Translations under genes and position numbers: made by a program | DNA from: Bog-473 sp963777485 | GTDB lineage: Bacteria > Actinomycetota > Acidimicrobiia > Acidimicrobiales > RAAP-2 | Direction: 5' to 3' | Length of the DNA: 64,000 nucleotides | Assembly: GCA_963777485.1 (NCBI GenBank) | Contig: CAVZQP010000002.1 | Coordinates: 372,001 to 436,000 of the forward strand | The notes under the pieces: model-generated | Told to the model about the DNA's origin: nothing | Seen by the model: the letters and a program-made list of their open reading frames with translations, nothing else | Databases searched by the model: none | In this document: one piece after another, positions 34,196 to 42,409 of the stretch | Position numbering within the stretch: position 1 is the first letter of the stretch | How the letters are laid out: every line of letters begins with the position of its first letter

Positions 34196-35106
34196 GCGGA
34201 GATCCGTGGACCGGGACCGGTGCCGAGGCGCCGGCGGTCGGGGAACCGCCGGGCGGTGAGACGCCGGTGGTTGAGCCGGCGACGGGGACGCCGGTCGACC
34301 GGGTCGCTGCCTTGGCGCAGGGGGCGCCGAAGGTCCCGACCAACTTCGTCTGGTGGATCTTGGGCGCGGCCCTCGCCCTCAGTCTGGGCGGCCTCCTCGT
34401 CGAGCGCATCTTCTCGTCGGCCGGGCTCGATTCCGCCTCGGTGGTGACGACGACGACGGCCAACCCGGTCCGCCCCGACCCCGCGTCGACGCCTGCCCCG
34501 CCGCGATCGGATCGCTCGCTCGGCGCCCCGCTGGCCGCCTTCATGGGACTGAGCAGCCCGAGGCCGCGGCCGCCGAGCTCCTTCACCCTGACCGATCAGC
34601 ACGGGGCTTCGGTCACGGTGCCGGCGACTACGGCGTCGACACCACCCGTCGTCGTGCTCACGTTCTTCGACGGGCCGTGCAACGACATCTGCCCGGTCCT
34701 GGCCGACGAGATCCAGGCCGCCGACGCCGACCTCGGGGCCCGTGCCGACCGGGTCGAGTTCGTCACCGTCAACACCGACCCTGCCGCGCTCGCGGTGTCA
34801 GCGGAGGCCCCGGCGGCCGGCACCGCGCTCGGTAGGTTGCCGAACTGGCACATGGTGACCGGCCCGCTCGCCACGCTGAACGCGGTGTGGAGGGCTTATG
34901 GCATCTCGATCTCGTTGAACGCCGCCACCGGGACGGAGGCACACAGCGACGTGATGGACTTCATCGACCCGCAGGGCTTCGTGCGCTACCGGGCGACCCC
35001 TTTCGCCAACGAGAGCTCGACCGGGACCTTCTCACTGGCCACAGCCGCCGAGGCGCGGTGGGGGCAGGGGATCGCGACCTATGCCGGGAAGCTGATCGGA
35101 CATTGA
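34192..35106 (+). CDS. SCO1/SenC-like copper chaperone domain protein
   Basis: 304 aa. An N-terminal Pro/Gly-rich cytoplasmic stretch, one transmembrane helix (WWILGAALALSLGGLL), then an SCO1-type thioredoxin fold with the copper-binding CNDIC followed by Pro, and a downstream His in EAHSDVMDFID. These three ligands match SCO1 proteins that deliver copper to CuA of cytochrome oxidase. GTG 34192 overlaps the preceding thioredoxin-like stop. It lies opposite the oxidase operon that starts at 42.3 kb. Confidence 0.83.
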   Translation: MSGDPWTGTGAEAPAVGEPPGGETPVVEPATGTPVDRVAALAQGAPKVPTNFVWWILGAALALSLGGLLVERIFSSAGLDSASVVTTTTANPVRPDPASTPAPPRSDRSLGAPLAAFMGLSSPRPRPPSSFTLTDQHGASVTVPATTASTPPVVVLTFFDGPCNDICPVLADEIQAADADLGARADRVEFVTVNTDPAALAVSAEAPAAGTALGRLPNWHMVTGPLATLNAVWRAYGISISLNAATGTEAHSDVMDFIDPQGFVRYRATPFANESSTGTFSLATAAEARWGQGIATYAGKLIGH

Positions 35107-35110
35107 AACG

Positions 35111-35785
35111 ATGACGACGGTCCTGCCCGACACTCCTGATGCGACCCCCACCAAGCAGCGGATCTGGGATCGGCATCGGCGGCTCGCCATCGCCGTCGCG
35201 GTGCTCGCGATCGTGGCGGTGACGGTTATCACCGATCTGCCCACCAGCACGTCCCGGGCCAGCGACATCAGCGCCGAGCGCAGCGTGATGAGTGAGCTCA
35301 ACGTCGACCTGAGTCCGTGCGCGTACGCGATCGATCAGGCCCTGGGCATCTGGAGGCTCGCCGCCGCGCACCAACTCAGCGCGGCCAACCGGGCGCCGAC
35401 GCCGGGGCTGTTGGGTGACGATCAGGCTGCCTGCTCCTTCACCAGCAACGGGATCTTCGACCTGTCCAACATCCAGGTGCCGGGGACGGCCGCCGGCAAA
35501 CAGCTCGGCCAGCTGGTTTCCACGGCCACGCTGTGGACGACGTCGGATGCCCTGAGGGCGATCGAGGACGTGCAGACGCTGATGAGCAACCCCTCCGACG
35601 CCACTGCCCGGCGCGACCTGAACAAAGAAGAGAAGGACCTCGCGACGGATCGCCGGCTCGCCCTTTCCGAAGAAGCCGCGGCCGACGGGGACCTGGGCAC
35701 TCATCTGCCGGCCGTGGACATCCCCGCACTCGAGCCGACCGACGCTACGGGGTCGTCCGGGTCGTCGTCCGCCGCTGGCGGCTGA
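35111..35785 (+). CDS. Hypothetical membrane-anchored protein
   Basis: 224 aa. One N-terminal helix (LAIAVAVLAIVAVTVITDL) and an extracytoplasmic helical domain with two cysteines (LSPCAYAIDQ and AACSFTSNG), ending in a Gly/Ser tail. No family recognised. It starts 4 nt after the SCO1-like stop and so belongs to that three-gene unit. The cysteines could form a disulfide or bind copper, but this is speculation. Confidence 0.6.
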   Translation: MTTVLPDTPDATPTKQRIWDRHRRLAIAVAVLAIVAVTVITDLPTSTSRASDISAERSVMSELNVDLSPCAYAIDQALGIWRLAAAHQLSAANRAPTPGLLGDDQAACSFTSNGIFDLSNIQVPGTAAGKQLGQLVSTATLWTTSDALRAIEDVQTLMSNPSDATARRDLNKEEKDLATDRRLALSEEAAADGDLGTHLPAVDIPALEPTDATGSSGSSSAAGG

Positions 35786-35817
35786 GCCCGTACGCACGCC
35801 GAGCTTCCGCGGCGCGT

Positions 35818-36648
35818 TCAGGGCGAAGCGGCGTCGCCTCGGTCGCGGGACGACAGCGGCGATGTCCCGCGCCGGCGATCCTCCCGCGCGAGGACCAGGA
35901 GCTCGGCGTCGGGATCATCCTCTGACTGGAGCCATTGGAGCGCATTCCAGAAGATCACCGGTGCGAAGACGACGGTTGCCACCAACCAGAGGAGCGCGGC
36001 GCCGATTTGTTCGTCGGCCGCGGCACCGAGGCTCCCCGCGGTGTGGTGGAAGTTTGGATAGAAGCCCCGGTTCGACAAGCCGACCAGGTACGCCATGATC
36101 CAGAACACCCACATGGAGATGGCCCCGAGCACGGCCCGGCGCAACCGTCCGGACCGGGGCACGAGCGGCGGTGACTCCACCAGTTCGAACCACAACCCGA
36201 GCCCGAACACCAACAGGCTCAGCGCCTCGACGACCACGAGCCATCCGTGCGCGGCCACGGCGGCGACGACGGCCGGCGCATGCCACGCGATGACCACGCC
36301 GAGGCCGCAGGCCACGAACACCAGCGACCTCGGCAGGCTGCGGTGGCGCAGCCGGCGGTCGGCCAGGAGGTCCATCGTCTTGGGCTCGGGTGAGTCGGCG
36401 TGTTCGGATTCGGGCGCCGGAGCGGCGAGGTGTAGACGCCGCCACGGGGCGCCGACGGCGACCAAGGCGGGCAGCGGGATGGCCAGAAGAGCGAACTGGA
36501 GGGCCTCGCCGTAGTTCGTCCGCCGGGCAACGGTGGCAACGGGCGGCGCGAGGGCGCACACGAGCACCACGAAAGCCGCCAGGAGGCACCACGTCCGGAG
36601 GCCGGCTGTGGTGGTTCGGGGCCGCCCTTCGGCAGCCCCTTCGCTCAT
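35818..36648 (-). CDS. CtaG-like oxidase assembly membrane protein
   Basis: 276 aa with about seven helices. The C-terminal part (FHHTAGSLGAAADEQIGAAL, then a Trp and FAPVIFWNALQWL) recalls the ADQQ-GAA-W region of the Caa3_CtaG family, as in the clearer homologue at 41401. The charged tail (DDPDAELLVLAREDRR) is cytoplasmic. ATG 36648 overlaps the stop of the 42-aa peptide gene (ATGA), tying it to the oxidase operon. Assembly factor is the best guess; an extra oxidase subunit is possible. Confidence 0.62.
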   Translation of the reverse strand: MSEGAAEGRPRTTTAGLRTWCLLAAFVVLVCALAPPVATVARRTNYGEALQFALLAIPLPALVAVGAPWRRLHLAAPAPESEHADSPEPKTMDLLADRRLRHRSLPRSLVFVACGLGVVIAWHAPAVVAAVAAHGWLVVVEALSLLVFGLGLWFELVESPPLVPRSGRLRRAVLGAISMWVFWIMAYLVGLSNRGFYPNFHHTAGSLGAAADEQIGAALLWLVATVVFAPVIFWNALQWLQSEDDPDAELLVLAREDRRRGTSPLSSRDRGDAASP

Positions 36649-36773
36649 CGGCTCTGCCGCTGCTTGGTCGGCCGGCGCACGAAGAAGCCCCAGAGGCACA
36701 CGACGGCGAGCGTGCCGACCGGGATGGCGAAGGTGAGGGCCTGAGTGGCGGCGACGTCGGCGAGCACGGGCAT
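36645..36773 (-). CDS. 42-aa single-helix membrane peptide in cox operon
   Basis: Starts MPVLADVAATQALTFAIPVG and continues through one hydrophobic helix (TLAVVCLWGFFV) to a strongly basic end (RRPTKQRQSR), giving a cytoplasmic C-terminus. GGAGG is 8 nt upstream of ATG 36773 and the stop overlaps the next start (ATGA). Its size and place directly after subunit III suggest a small accessory oxidase subunit (subunit IV-like), which genome annotation would probably miss. Confidence 0.68.
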   Translation of the reverse strand: MPVLADVAATQALTFAIPVGTLAVVCLWGFFVRRPTKQRQSR

Positions 36774-36790
36774 GGGCTGGTCCTCCAGGC

Positions 36791-37468
36791 TCAGATCACG
36801 TAGAAGAGTACCCAGAAGAACAGAGACACCAGGGCGATGAAGCCCCAGTAGTAGGTGCAACCGTTCAGATTGGCCCGGAAGAGCCTGGCGACAGGAAGGG
36901 TGGAGCCAGGTGCGCCACCATCCTCGGCCATGGCCCGGCGTAGGCGGATCTCGCGGGCGAGGATCGTCTCGATCCAGTAGATGCCGCTCAGGATGAGCGC
37001 GATGTTCATGGCCCCCCAGGCGATGAAGCAGGAGGCGTAGCCGCTCGACCCCGGGAAGAAGGGCAGCTCGGTCAGTTGCCAGATCTGGAGGCCGATGGCG
37101 AGCAAGCCGCCGAGGACGACCGTCCAACCCGCGACCTGCCAGTCGAGCGTCTCGTTGTCACGGAAGCGGCGCTCGCCGAACTGGACCAGGAGGGCGCAGG
37201 CCACCGTCACGGCGAAGATGGCCGCGCCCGCATTGGTCGGGGCCGTGATGCCCCCGGGACGCCATAGATTCCCGTTGTTGGCCGAGCGCAGATAGAAGTA
37301 GGCGAAGGCCAACGCGGCGAAGGCGAAGGCCCAGATGCCGATGAGCAGGCGGCTCCCGGTCCAGAGCGCGCCCTCCTGGTTGCGTAGCTCGTACGCGATC
37401 TCCTCGGGCGTTTCCTTGAGCTGGGGGAAGGTCTCGAACTGCTGGTTGTCCACGATGTCCTGTGCCAT
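36791..37468 (-). CDS. ctaE: Cytochrome c oxidase subunit III
   Basis: 225 aa with five to six helices, a short N-terminal soluble part (ETPEEIAYELRNQEG), and the family features FAYFYLRSANN, FFPGSSGYASCF and the terminal NGCTYYWGFIALVSLFFWV. Subunit III supports proton uptake and stability of heme-copper oxidases. The gene follows subunit I by 18 nt on the same strand and precedes the 42-aa peptide gene. An AGAGAA-type ribosome site precedes ATG 37468. Confidence 0.9.
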   Translation of the reverse strand: MAQDIVDNQQFETFPQLKETPEEIAYELRNQEGALWTGSRLLIGIWAFAFAALAFAYFYLRSANNGNLWRPGGITAPTNAGAAIFAVTVACALLVQFGERRFRDNETLDWQVAGWTVVLGGLLAIGLQIWQLTELPFFPGSSGYASCFIAWGAMNIALILSGIYWIETILAREIRLRRAMAEDGGAPGSTLPVARLFRANLNGCTYYWGFIALVSLFFWVLFYVI

Positions 37469-37486
37469 GGCCTGTTCTCTCGGATC

Positions 37487-39508
37487 TCAGAGGATCGGCG
37501 GCCGCGGGTCGCGGTCGCCATCTTCGACGCCGGTACCGAGCTCCTCGTGCGTGACGGAGCCCGCCGGTGCGCCGACGGTCGACATGACCCTGCCCATGTC
37601 CGCCACCGGCAGGGCGTCCGGCTCGCCGTAGTGGTAGGGGTCGTTCTGGATGATCGGGATGTGCTCGAAGTTGAACCACGGCACCGGCGTCGGGGTCTGC
37701 CACTCGAGGCCCTTGGAGTTCCACGGGTTGGGCGGGGCCGGGTGCGGCGTCAAGTAGATCGACCAGATGAAGTTGACGATGAAGAGGATGAACGAGGCGC
37801 CGAGGAAGTAGGCGCTGATGCTCGAGATCGTGTTCAACGTCTGCAGGTTGCTGGCGTACTCGAACACCCGCCGCGGCTGCCCGAGGATCCCGATCAAGAA
37901 CATCGGGAAGAATGTGCAGTTGAAGAAGATGAAGAACGTCCAGAAGTGCCACTTGCTGAGCCTGCGGTTCATGGTCTTGCCGGTGATCTTCGGGAACCAG
38001 AAGTAGAAGCCGGCGAAGAGGGCGAAGATCAGGCCGCCCATGATCGTGTAGTGGAAGTGCGCCAGCACGAAGAAGCTTCCGTGCACGGTGACGTTGACCG
38101 GGACGTCGGAGAGGAACACGCCGGTCACGCCGCCGATGAGGAAATTGAACAGCATGCCGAGGCAGAACAGCATCGGCGTGTCGAATCTGATCTTCGCCTT
38201 CCACAGCGTGCCCAGGGTGACGAGGAAAAGGAACCCGGTCGGGATCGAGATCAGCTCCGTCGTCAGCATGAACAACGGCCGCATGTCCGGGTTGATGCCG
38301 CTCTGGAACAGATGGTGCTGCCAAACGAAGAACGACAGCAGCGCGACGCCCAGCATCCCGGCCGCGGCGACCTTGTAGGCGAACAAGGGCTTGCGGGTGA
38401 ACACCGGCATGATCTCCATGACGATGCCGAAGCCGGGCAGCGCCATGATGTACACCTCGGGGTGGCCGAAGAACCAGAAGAGGTTCTGCCACAAGAAGTT
38501 GCTCCCGCCGTGCTCGTTCACGAAGAACGCGGTCTCGGCCGTGCGGTCCATGATTCCCATGAAGCCCGCCACTACCAAGGTCGGCGTCGCCAGGGTGAGC
38601 AGCGCCGTCGTGGCCAGCACGCCCCATACGAAGATCGGGACCCTGCTCCACGTCATGCCAGGGGCGCGGTAGTTGATGATCGTCGCGGCCAGGTTGAACC
38701 CGGCCAGGATCATGCCTATGCCAATGACGGCGAACCCGACGAGGTACGCATCCATCCCCCCTGCGGCCTGCGTCTGCAGCGGCGCGTAGCCTGTCCAGCC
38801 CGTCGGGAAGCCTCCGAAGAGCAGCGCGCTCACGATGACGAGGTAGCCGGCCATGAAGATCCAGAACGAGAAGGCCTCGACACGGGGGTAGGCCACCCGC
38901 CGTGAGCCGATCATGAGTGGGACCAGCCAGTTGCCGAGCGGCCCGATGACGGCCGACGAGGCCATCATCATCATGACCGTGCCGTGCTCGCCCACGATGG
39001 CGATGTAGGTGCCCGGTCCGAAGGTGTGCGTGGTCGGGCTCAGCAGCTCGGTGCGGATCAGCATGGCGAGCAGGCCGCCGGTGAAGAGGAACAGCAGGAC
39101 GCCGACGGCGTACTGCCAGCCCACGACCTTGTGGTCCTCAGTCATGCGGAAGTAGCGCACCCAGCTCTTGACCGGCCGGGCCGGCGAGAGCTCGTAGCCG
39201 AGCACCTTGGCTGCCGGGTAGTTCAGCGCGCCGACGCCGCCGAGCCATCCGACGACTCCGAAAGTCAGGCCGAGCACGATGGCCAGGTCGTTCTGCCCGG
39301 TGCTCTGCACCTGGGTGTAGCCGCTGGCAATGACGTTGCCGAGCCAGTGACCGATCAGATAGCCGACGACGGCGCCCACGATGGCCCACAACACGTTGGG
39401 CCGCAGCCAGAGCGACGTGCGCCAAGCAGGCGGTTCGTGCGGCGGCGCGCCGGTCTCCTCCTCTCCCGGGTAGTCGTATTCCTCGACGCTGGTGGTGTCA
39501 ATGGCCAT
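37487..39508 (-). CDS. ctaD: Cytochrome c oxidase subunit I
   Basis: 673 aa, the catalytic heme-copper subunit. EHGTVM (His175) is a low-spin heme ligand, WFFGHPEVY holds the CuB His349, the Glu351 of the D channel and the cross-linked Tyr353, WQHHLF gives the other two CuB histidines (398-399), and LAHFHYTIMGG binds the two hemes. The GHPEVY form indicates an A-type oxidase. There is an N-terminal extension of ~110 residues with two additional hydrophobic segments before the usual first conserved block. It is followed by subunit III and preceded by subunit II, 71 nt away. Confidence 0.96.
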   Translation of the reverse strand: MAIDTTSVEEYDYPGEEETGAPPHEPPAWRTSLWLRPNVLWAIVGAVVGYLIGHWLGNVIASGYTQVQSTGQNDLAIVLGLTFGVVGWLGGVGALNYPAAKVLGYELSPARPVKSWVRYFRMTEDHKVVGWQYAVGVLLFLFTGGLLAMLIRTELLSPTTHTFGPGTYIAIVGEHGTVMMMMASSAVIGPLGNWLVPLMIGSRRVAYPRVEAFSFWIFMAGYLVIVSALLFGGFPTGWTGYAPLQTQAAGGMDAYLVGFAVIGIGMILAGFNLAATIINYRAPGMTWSRVPIFVWGVLATTALLTLATPTLVVAGFMGIMDRTAETAFFVNEHGGSNFLWQNLFWFFGHPEVYIMALPGFGIVMEIMPVFTRKPLFAYKVAAAGMLGVALLSFFVWQHHLFQSGINPDMRPLFMLTTELISIPTGFLFLVTLGTLWKAKIRFDTPMLFCLGMLFNFLIGGVTGVFLSDVPVNVTVHGSFFVLAHFHYTIMGGLIFALFAGFYFWFPKITGKTMNRRLSKWHFWTFFIFFNCTFFPMFLIGILGQPRRVFEYASNLQTLNTISSISAYFLGASFILFIVNFIWSIYLTPHPAPPNPWNSKGLEWQTPTPVPWFNFEHIPIIQNDPYHYGEPDALPVADMGRVMSTVGAPAGSVTHEELGTGVEDGDRDPRPPIL

Positions 39509-39579
39509 GTCGGTGCACCCTCGGGTCGAATGTCGGACGGACGGACGGACGGCTCACTGTGGCGATCGGGTGGTGCATG

Positions 39580-40557
39580 TCAGCTCCCACTCTTGGACTG
39601 GGGGGCGCCGTACTGCTCCACCTTCGAATACGGGTCGACGTTGTCGGGGTAGAAGCCCCCGTCGGCGCCGTTAGCGTCCGGGGTGTAGGTCAGCGCGTAC
39701 GGGGGAAGTAGGGCGGTGTTCTTGCGCAACTGAAGCGCCGTCAGCCGGGCCCAGGCGTAGAACTGGCCTTTCGTGACGACGTTGCCCGAGTTGTACATGG
39801 CGCCGTGCCAGATGCCGCAGAGCTCGACGCAGCGCACGGTGAAGGAGCCGAGTTGCTGCGTCGTGGCGTACGCCACGTTGTTGTAGTCGGGATTGGCGTC
39901 GGCCTTCACCCCGAGCTGGTACGCCCAGAAGCTGTGGATGACGTCGAGCGACGTGACGTTGAACTCGACGGTGGTGTCGTTCGGGAGGACCAGCTGGTCG
40001 GTCTCGAAGCCGCCGAAGGTCGGGTAGCGGTACGTGAACTTCCATTGCTGCCCGATGACCTGGATCGGCAGGATCGTCTTCGAGACAGGCGTCCAGATCG
40101 GACTCGAGCCCTCGCCCCCGCCGGAGCCGCCCGGCTGCACCAGCTCGTAGGTGCCGAAGCCGAACAGGAATATCACGATGACCGTGGTGCTCAGGATCCA
40201 CCCGACCTGGATGCCGAGGTGGCCGCGGGCGGCGGCGCCGCCGACCGGTTCTGGTCCCCCGCGCGAGGCACGCCACGTCACGATGGCGTAGACGAGATAG
40301 ATCCAGACGGCCAGCATGACGGGCAGGGCCATGATCATCAGGATGTTGAAGTCGAATTGCGCCCCTTCGGCCATGTTGGTCATGGTCCCGGGAGGGATGT
40401 GCGGGCCGGCTAGGTAGTAGTAGAGCGGGTCGACGATGGCGGAGAGGACCACCCAGATGGCGATCAGGCGCCACCAGTGGCGCGGCTGCTCGCGGGCGTC
40501 GTCCTTCTCCGATGCGGCGGGTGTCGCCGGGGCACCCGCCGCCTGCACGTCGCTCAT
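39580..40557 (-). CDS. ctaC: Cytochrome c oxidase subunit II (CuA)
   Basis: 325 aa. Two membrane helices (LIAIWVVLSAIVDPLYYYL and ILMIMALPVMLAVWIYLVYA) with a third hydrophobic segment before the cupredoxin domain. The CuA ligands are VIHSFW and CVELCGIWHGAM, with QQWKFTYRYP as the aromatic electron-entry stretch. No C-terminal heme c motif, so an external cytochrome c or cupredoxin must donate electrons. ATG 40557 overlaps the stop of the upstream cupredoxin-like gene (ATGA), so both are translated together. Confidence 0.95.
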   Translation of the reverse strand: MSDVQAAGAPATPAASEKDDAREQPRHWWRLIAIWVVLSAIVDPLYYYLAGPHIPPGTMTNMAEGAQFDFNILMIMALPVMLAVWIYLVYAIVTWRASRGGPEPVGGAAARGHLGIQVGWILSTTVIVIFLFGFGTYELVQPGGSGGGEGSSPIWTPVSKTILPIQVIGQQWKFTYRYPTFGGFETDQLVLPNDTTVEFNVTSLDVIHSFWAYQLGVKADANPDYNNVAYATTQQLGSFTVRCVELCGIWHGAMYNSGNVVTKGQFYAWARLTALQLRKNTALLPPYALTYTPDANGADGGFYPDNVDPYSKVEQYGAPQSKSGS

Positions 40558-41222
40558 GCTGCCACCCTCATGAACCCGCCCATGTACCCGAGGGTCGACA
40601 TGGGCCCACCGTTGCCGTAAAGGAAGCCCAACCCGCACGGGACGAAGCACTGCCAGCGGTAGTTACCCGCCCCCGGGCTGGTGAACGAGAACCGGATGAC
40701 GTTGACCGGGGACTTCAGTGTGCACGGCGCCGCGCTGCAGAGATTGGCGTTCGAATTGTTGCCATAGAGCGGCACGTTGATACCCACTGACGGCATCGAG
40801 AAGGTGTGGGCGACGCCGTTGCCGGCATTGGAGTTGATGACCCGGATCGGTTTACCGTTGAGCGTGGCAAGGTTGCCGTACGTCCCAGTTACTTTGCCGA
40901 GCTGCTGGTTGCGCAGCGGGCTTCCCGAGTCGTACTGGTAGATGGTCACGTTGATGCGGGTGTGCGCGGGCACCGAGAAGTTCGTTGTGTGGACCCACTG
41001 TCCTTGCGGCGAGCGCACCAGGTAGGACACCCAGGTCGGGTGACTGCCCGAGCCGAAGCTGCCCACGGTCTGCAGCGTCACGTTCACCGGTTCCCCGGGC
41101 CCTTGCGAAGTGAAGTCGACGGTTGGCGGCGTACCAAGCAGATTGACGATCAGCACGACCGCAGCCGTCGCCACGATGAGGAACAGCACGACCGTCACGG
41201 CCAATTTCCAGGCCAAGCTCAT
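40554..41222 (-). CDS. Membrane-anchored cupredoxin-like protein with CuA-like Cys pair
   Basis: 222 aa: one N-terminal anchor (VVLFLIVATAAVVLIVNLL) and an extracytoplasmic beta domain. Near the end is WQCFVPCGLGFLYGNGGPM, a C-x3-C-G pattern with a later Met, resembling but not equal to the CuA loop of subunit II, with an upstream His in AHTFSMPSV. It could bind CuA or type-1-like copper and donate electrons to, or form part of, the oxidase. ATGA overlap with ctaC strongly implies a stoichiometric partner. I cannot name the family with certainty. Confidence 0.75.
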   Translation of the reverse strand: MSLAWKLAVTVVLFLIVATAAVVLIVNLLGTPPTVDFTSQGPGEPVNVTLQTVGSFGSGSHPTWVSYLVRSPQGQWVHTTNFSVPAHTRINVTIYQYDSGSPLRNQQLGKVTGTYGNLATLNGKPIRVINSNAGNGVAHTFSMPSVGINVPLYGNNSNANLCSAAPCTLKSPVNVIRFSFTSPGAGNYRWQCFVPCGLGFLYGNGGPMSTLGYMGGFMRVAA

Positions 41223-41400
41223 GGATCCCTCCCGAAGCTCCAGGACCTTGTCGACTGATCTCAGATTTCACAAGGACCTTAGGATCCTCTTCCGCTTCCG
41301 TCAATCATTGTTCGGTCGGCGTCCGAAATCGGCGGCAATCGGGATTGCCCCAGCCTAGAACCGGAAGGCCGTCGCGTTCACCCTCATCTTGCGGAACCGC

Positions 41401-42321
41401 TCAGCGAGGCGGCACCTGTTCCATGGTCTGTGATCGGAAAGCCTCGATCGGCGGAGCCGGTGCCCGGTGGAAGAGCCGGTCGACGTCGAGGGCGAAGCCT
41501 TCCTTGTCGTCGATGGCGCGGCGGATGACCACGACGAGTGCCGGTACAGCCCAGAAGTCGCCGCAGATCCACAAGATGGCTGCGCCGATCTGCTGATCGG
41601 CATAGGGCGACAGGGTGACGCCGGGCACGTGGGCGTAGACCGTGTACCAGCTGTCCTGGGTGAACAGCGAAAGCGACATGGCCACGATGAACATGACCAC
41701 GCTCGTCGAGATGATTGCGCCGATCTGCCACAGCGGGGAGGCCTTGAGTTTGAAGGGGTACGACGGGATGATCTGGAGCCAGAACATGATCCCGGTGATG
41801 AAGAAGCTCGCGTGCATCAGCCAGATGTGGACGAGCTGATGCTCTTGCCCCGCGTCGAACAGCGCCGGTACATGCCAGATCACCATGACCAGGTTGAAGG
41901 CAATGAGCGCGGTCCATGGGTTGCTGAGGAACCGCCCAACCGAGCGCAACGCGGGGGACGATCGTCCGAGCAAGACGGCGCGTAACAGACGACGGCGCAG
42001 GCCTACCGGCAGGCTATGAAGGAGTGGCAACCACGGTGCTCCGGCCACGATCAGGATTGGCGCGAAGAACATGATGACGATGTGCTCGATCATGTGGACG
42101 AAGAAGTAGTCGTCGGCCCAATAGTCGATCGGCGACACGACTGCGACGAGCAAGAGTGCCAGGCCCCCGTAGAAGAACAGCGAACGCAGCCGTCGCGAAC
42201 GAGTCCGCTCGGGAACCGAGCGCCGTCGGAGGTTGGCCAGGCCGAGCTCGTGGAGCAGTACCACCATGGCGACGACAACGACGAACGGATCGAAGCTCCA
42301 GTTGTCGACGACGTAGCTCAC
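41401..42321 (-). CDS. ctaG: Cytochrome c oxidase assembly protein CtaG
   Basis: 306 aa with seven to eight helices, matching the Caa3_CtaG family: YFFVHMIEHIVIMFFAPILI, GAPWLPLL, VMVIWHVPALFD, VHIWLMHASFFITGIMFWLQ, and YADQQIGAAILWICGDFWAV near the end, with many conserved histidines that suit copper handling. GTG 42321 has GAGGG just upstream. It precedes the cupredoxin-like gene by 178 nt and may be the first gene of the oxidase operon. Confidence 0.9.
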   Translation of the reverse strand: MSYVVDNWSFDPFVVVVAMVVLLHELGLANLRRRSVPERTRSRRLRSLFFYGGLALLLVAVVSPIDYWADDYFFVHMIEHIVIMFFAPILIVAGAPWLPLLHSLPVGLRRRLLRAVLLGRSSPALRSVGRFLSNPWTALIAFNLVMVIWHVPALFDAGQEHQLVHIWLMHASFFITGIMFWLQIIPSYPFKLKASPLWQIGAIISTSVVMFIVAMSLSLFTQDSWYTVYAHVPGVTLSPYADQQIGAAILWICGDFWAVPALVVVIRRAIDDKEGFALDVDRLFHRAPAPPIEAFRSQTMEQVPPR

Positions 42322-42409
42322 TGGATCCCTCCGTCTATGGCACGGGCGCAAGCCACGGTACCGCGTGCCGGGTTCGCGGACTCTTGCCGAGGTGTCGTGT
42401 TCGCCTGCC

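Noticed and set aside
37547..38905. Plus-strand open frame of ~450 codons across ctaD
   Set aside because: Antisense shadow of a strongly conserved oxidase gene; highly charged and repetitive, no family.
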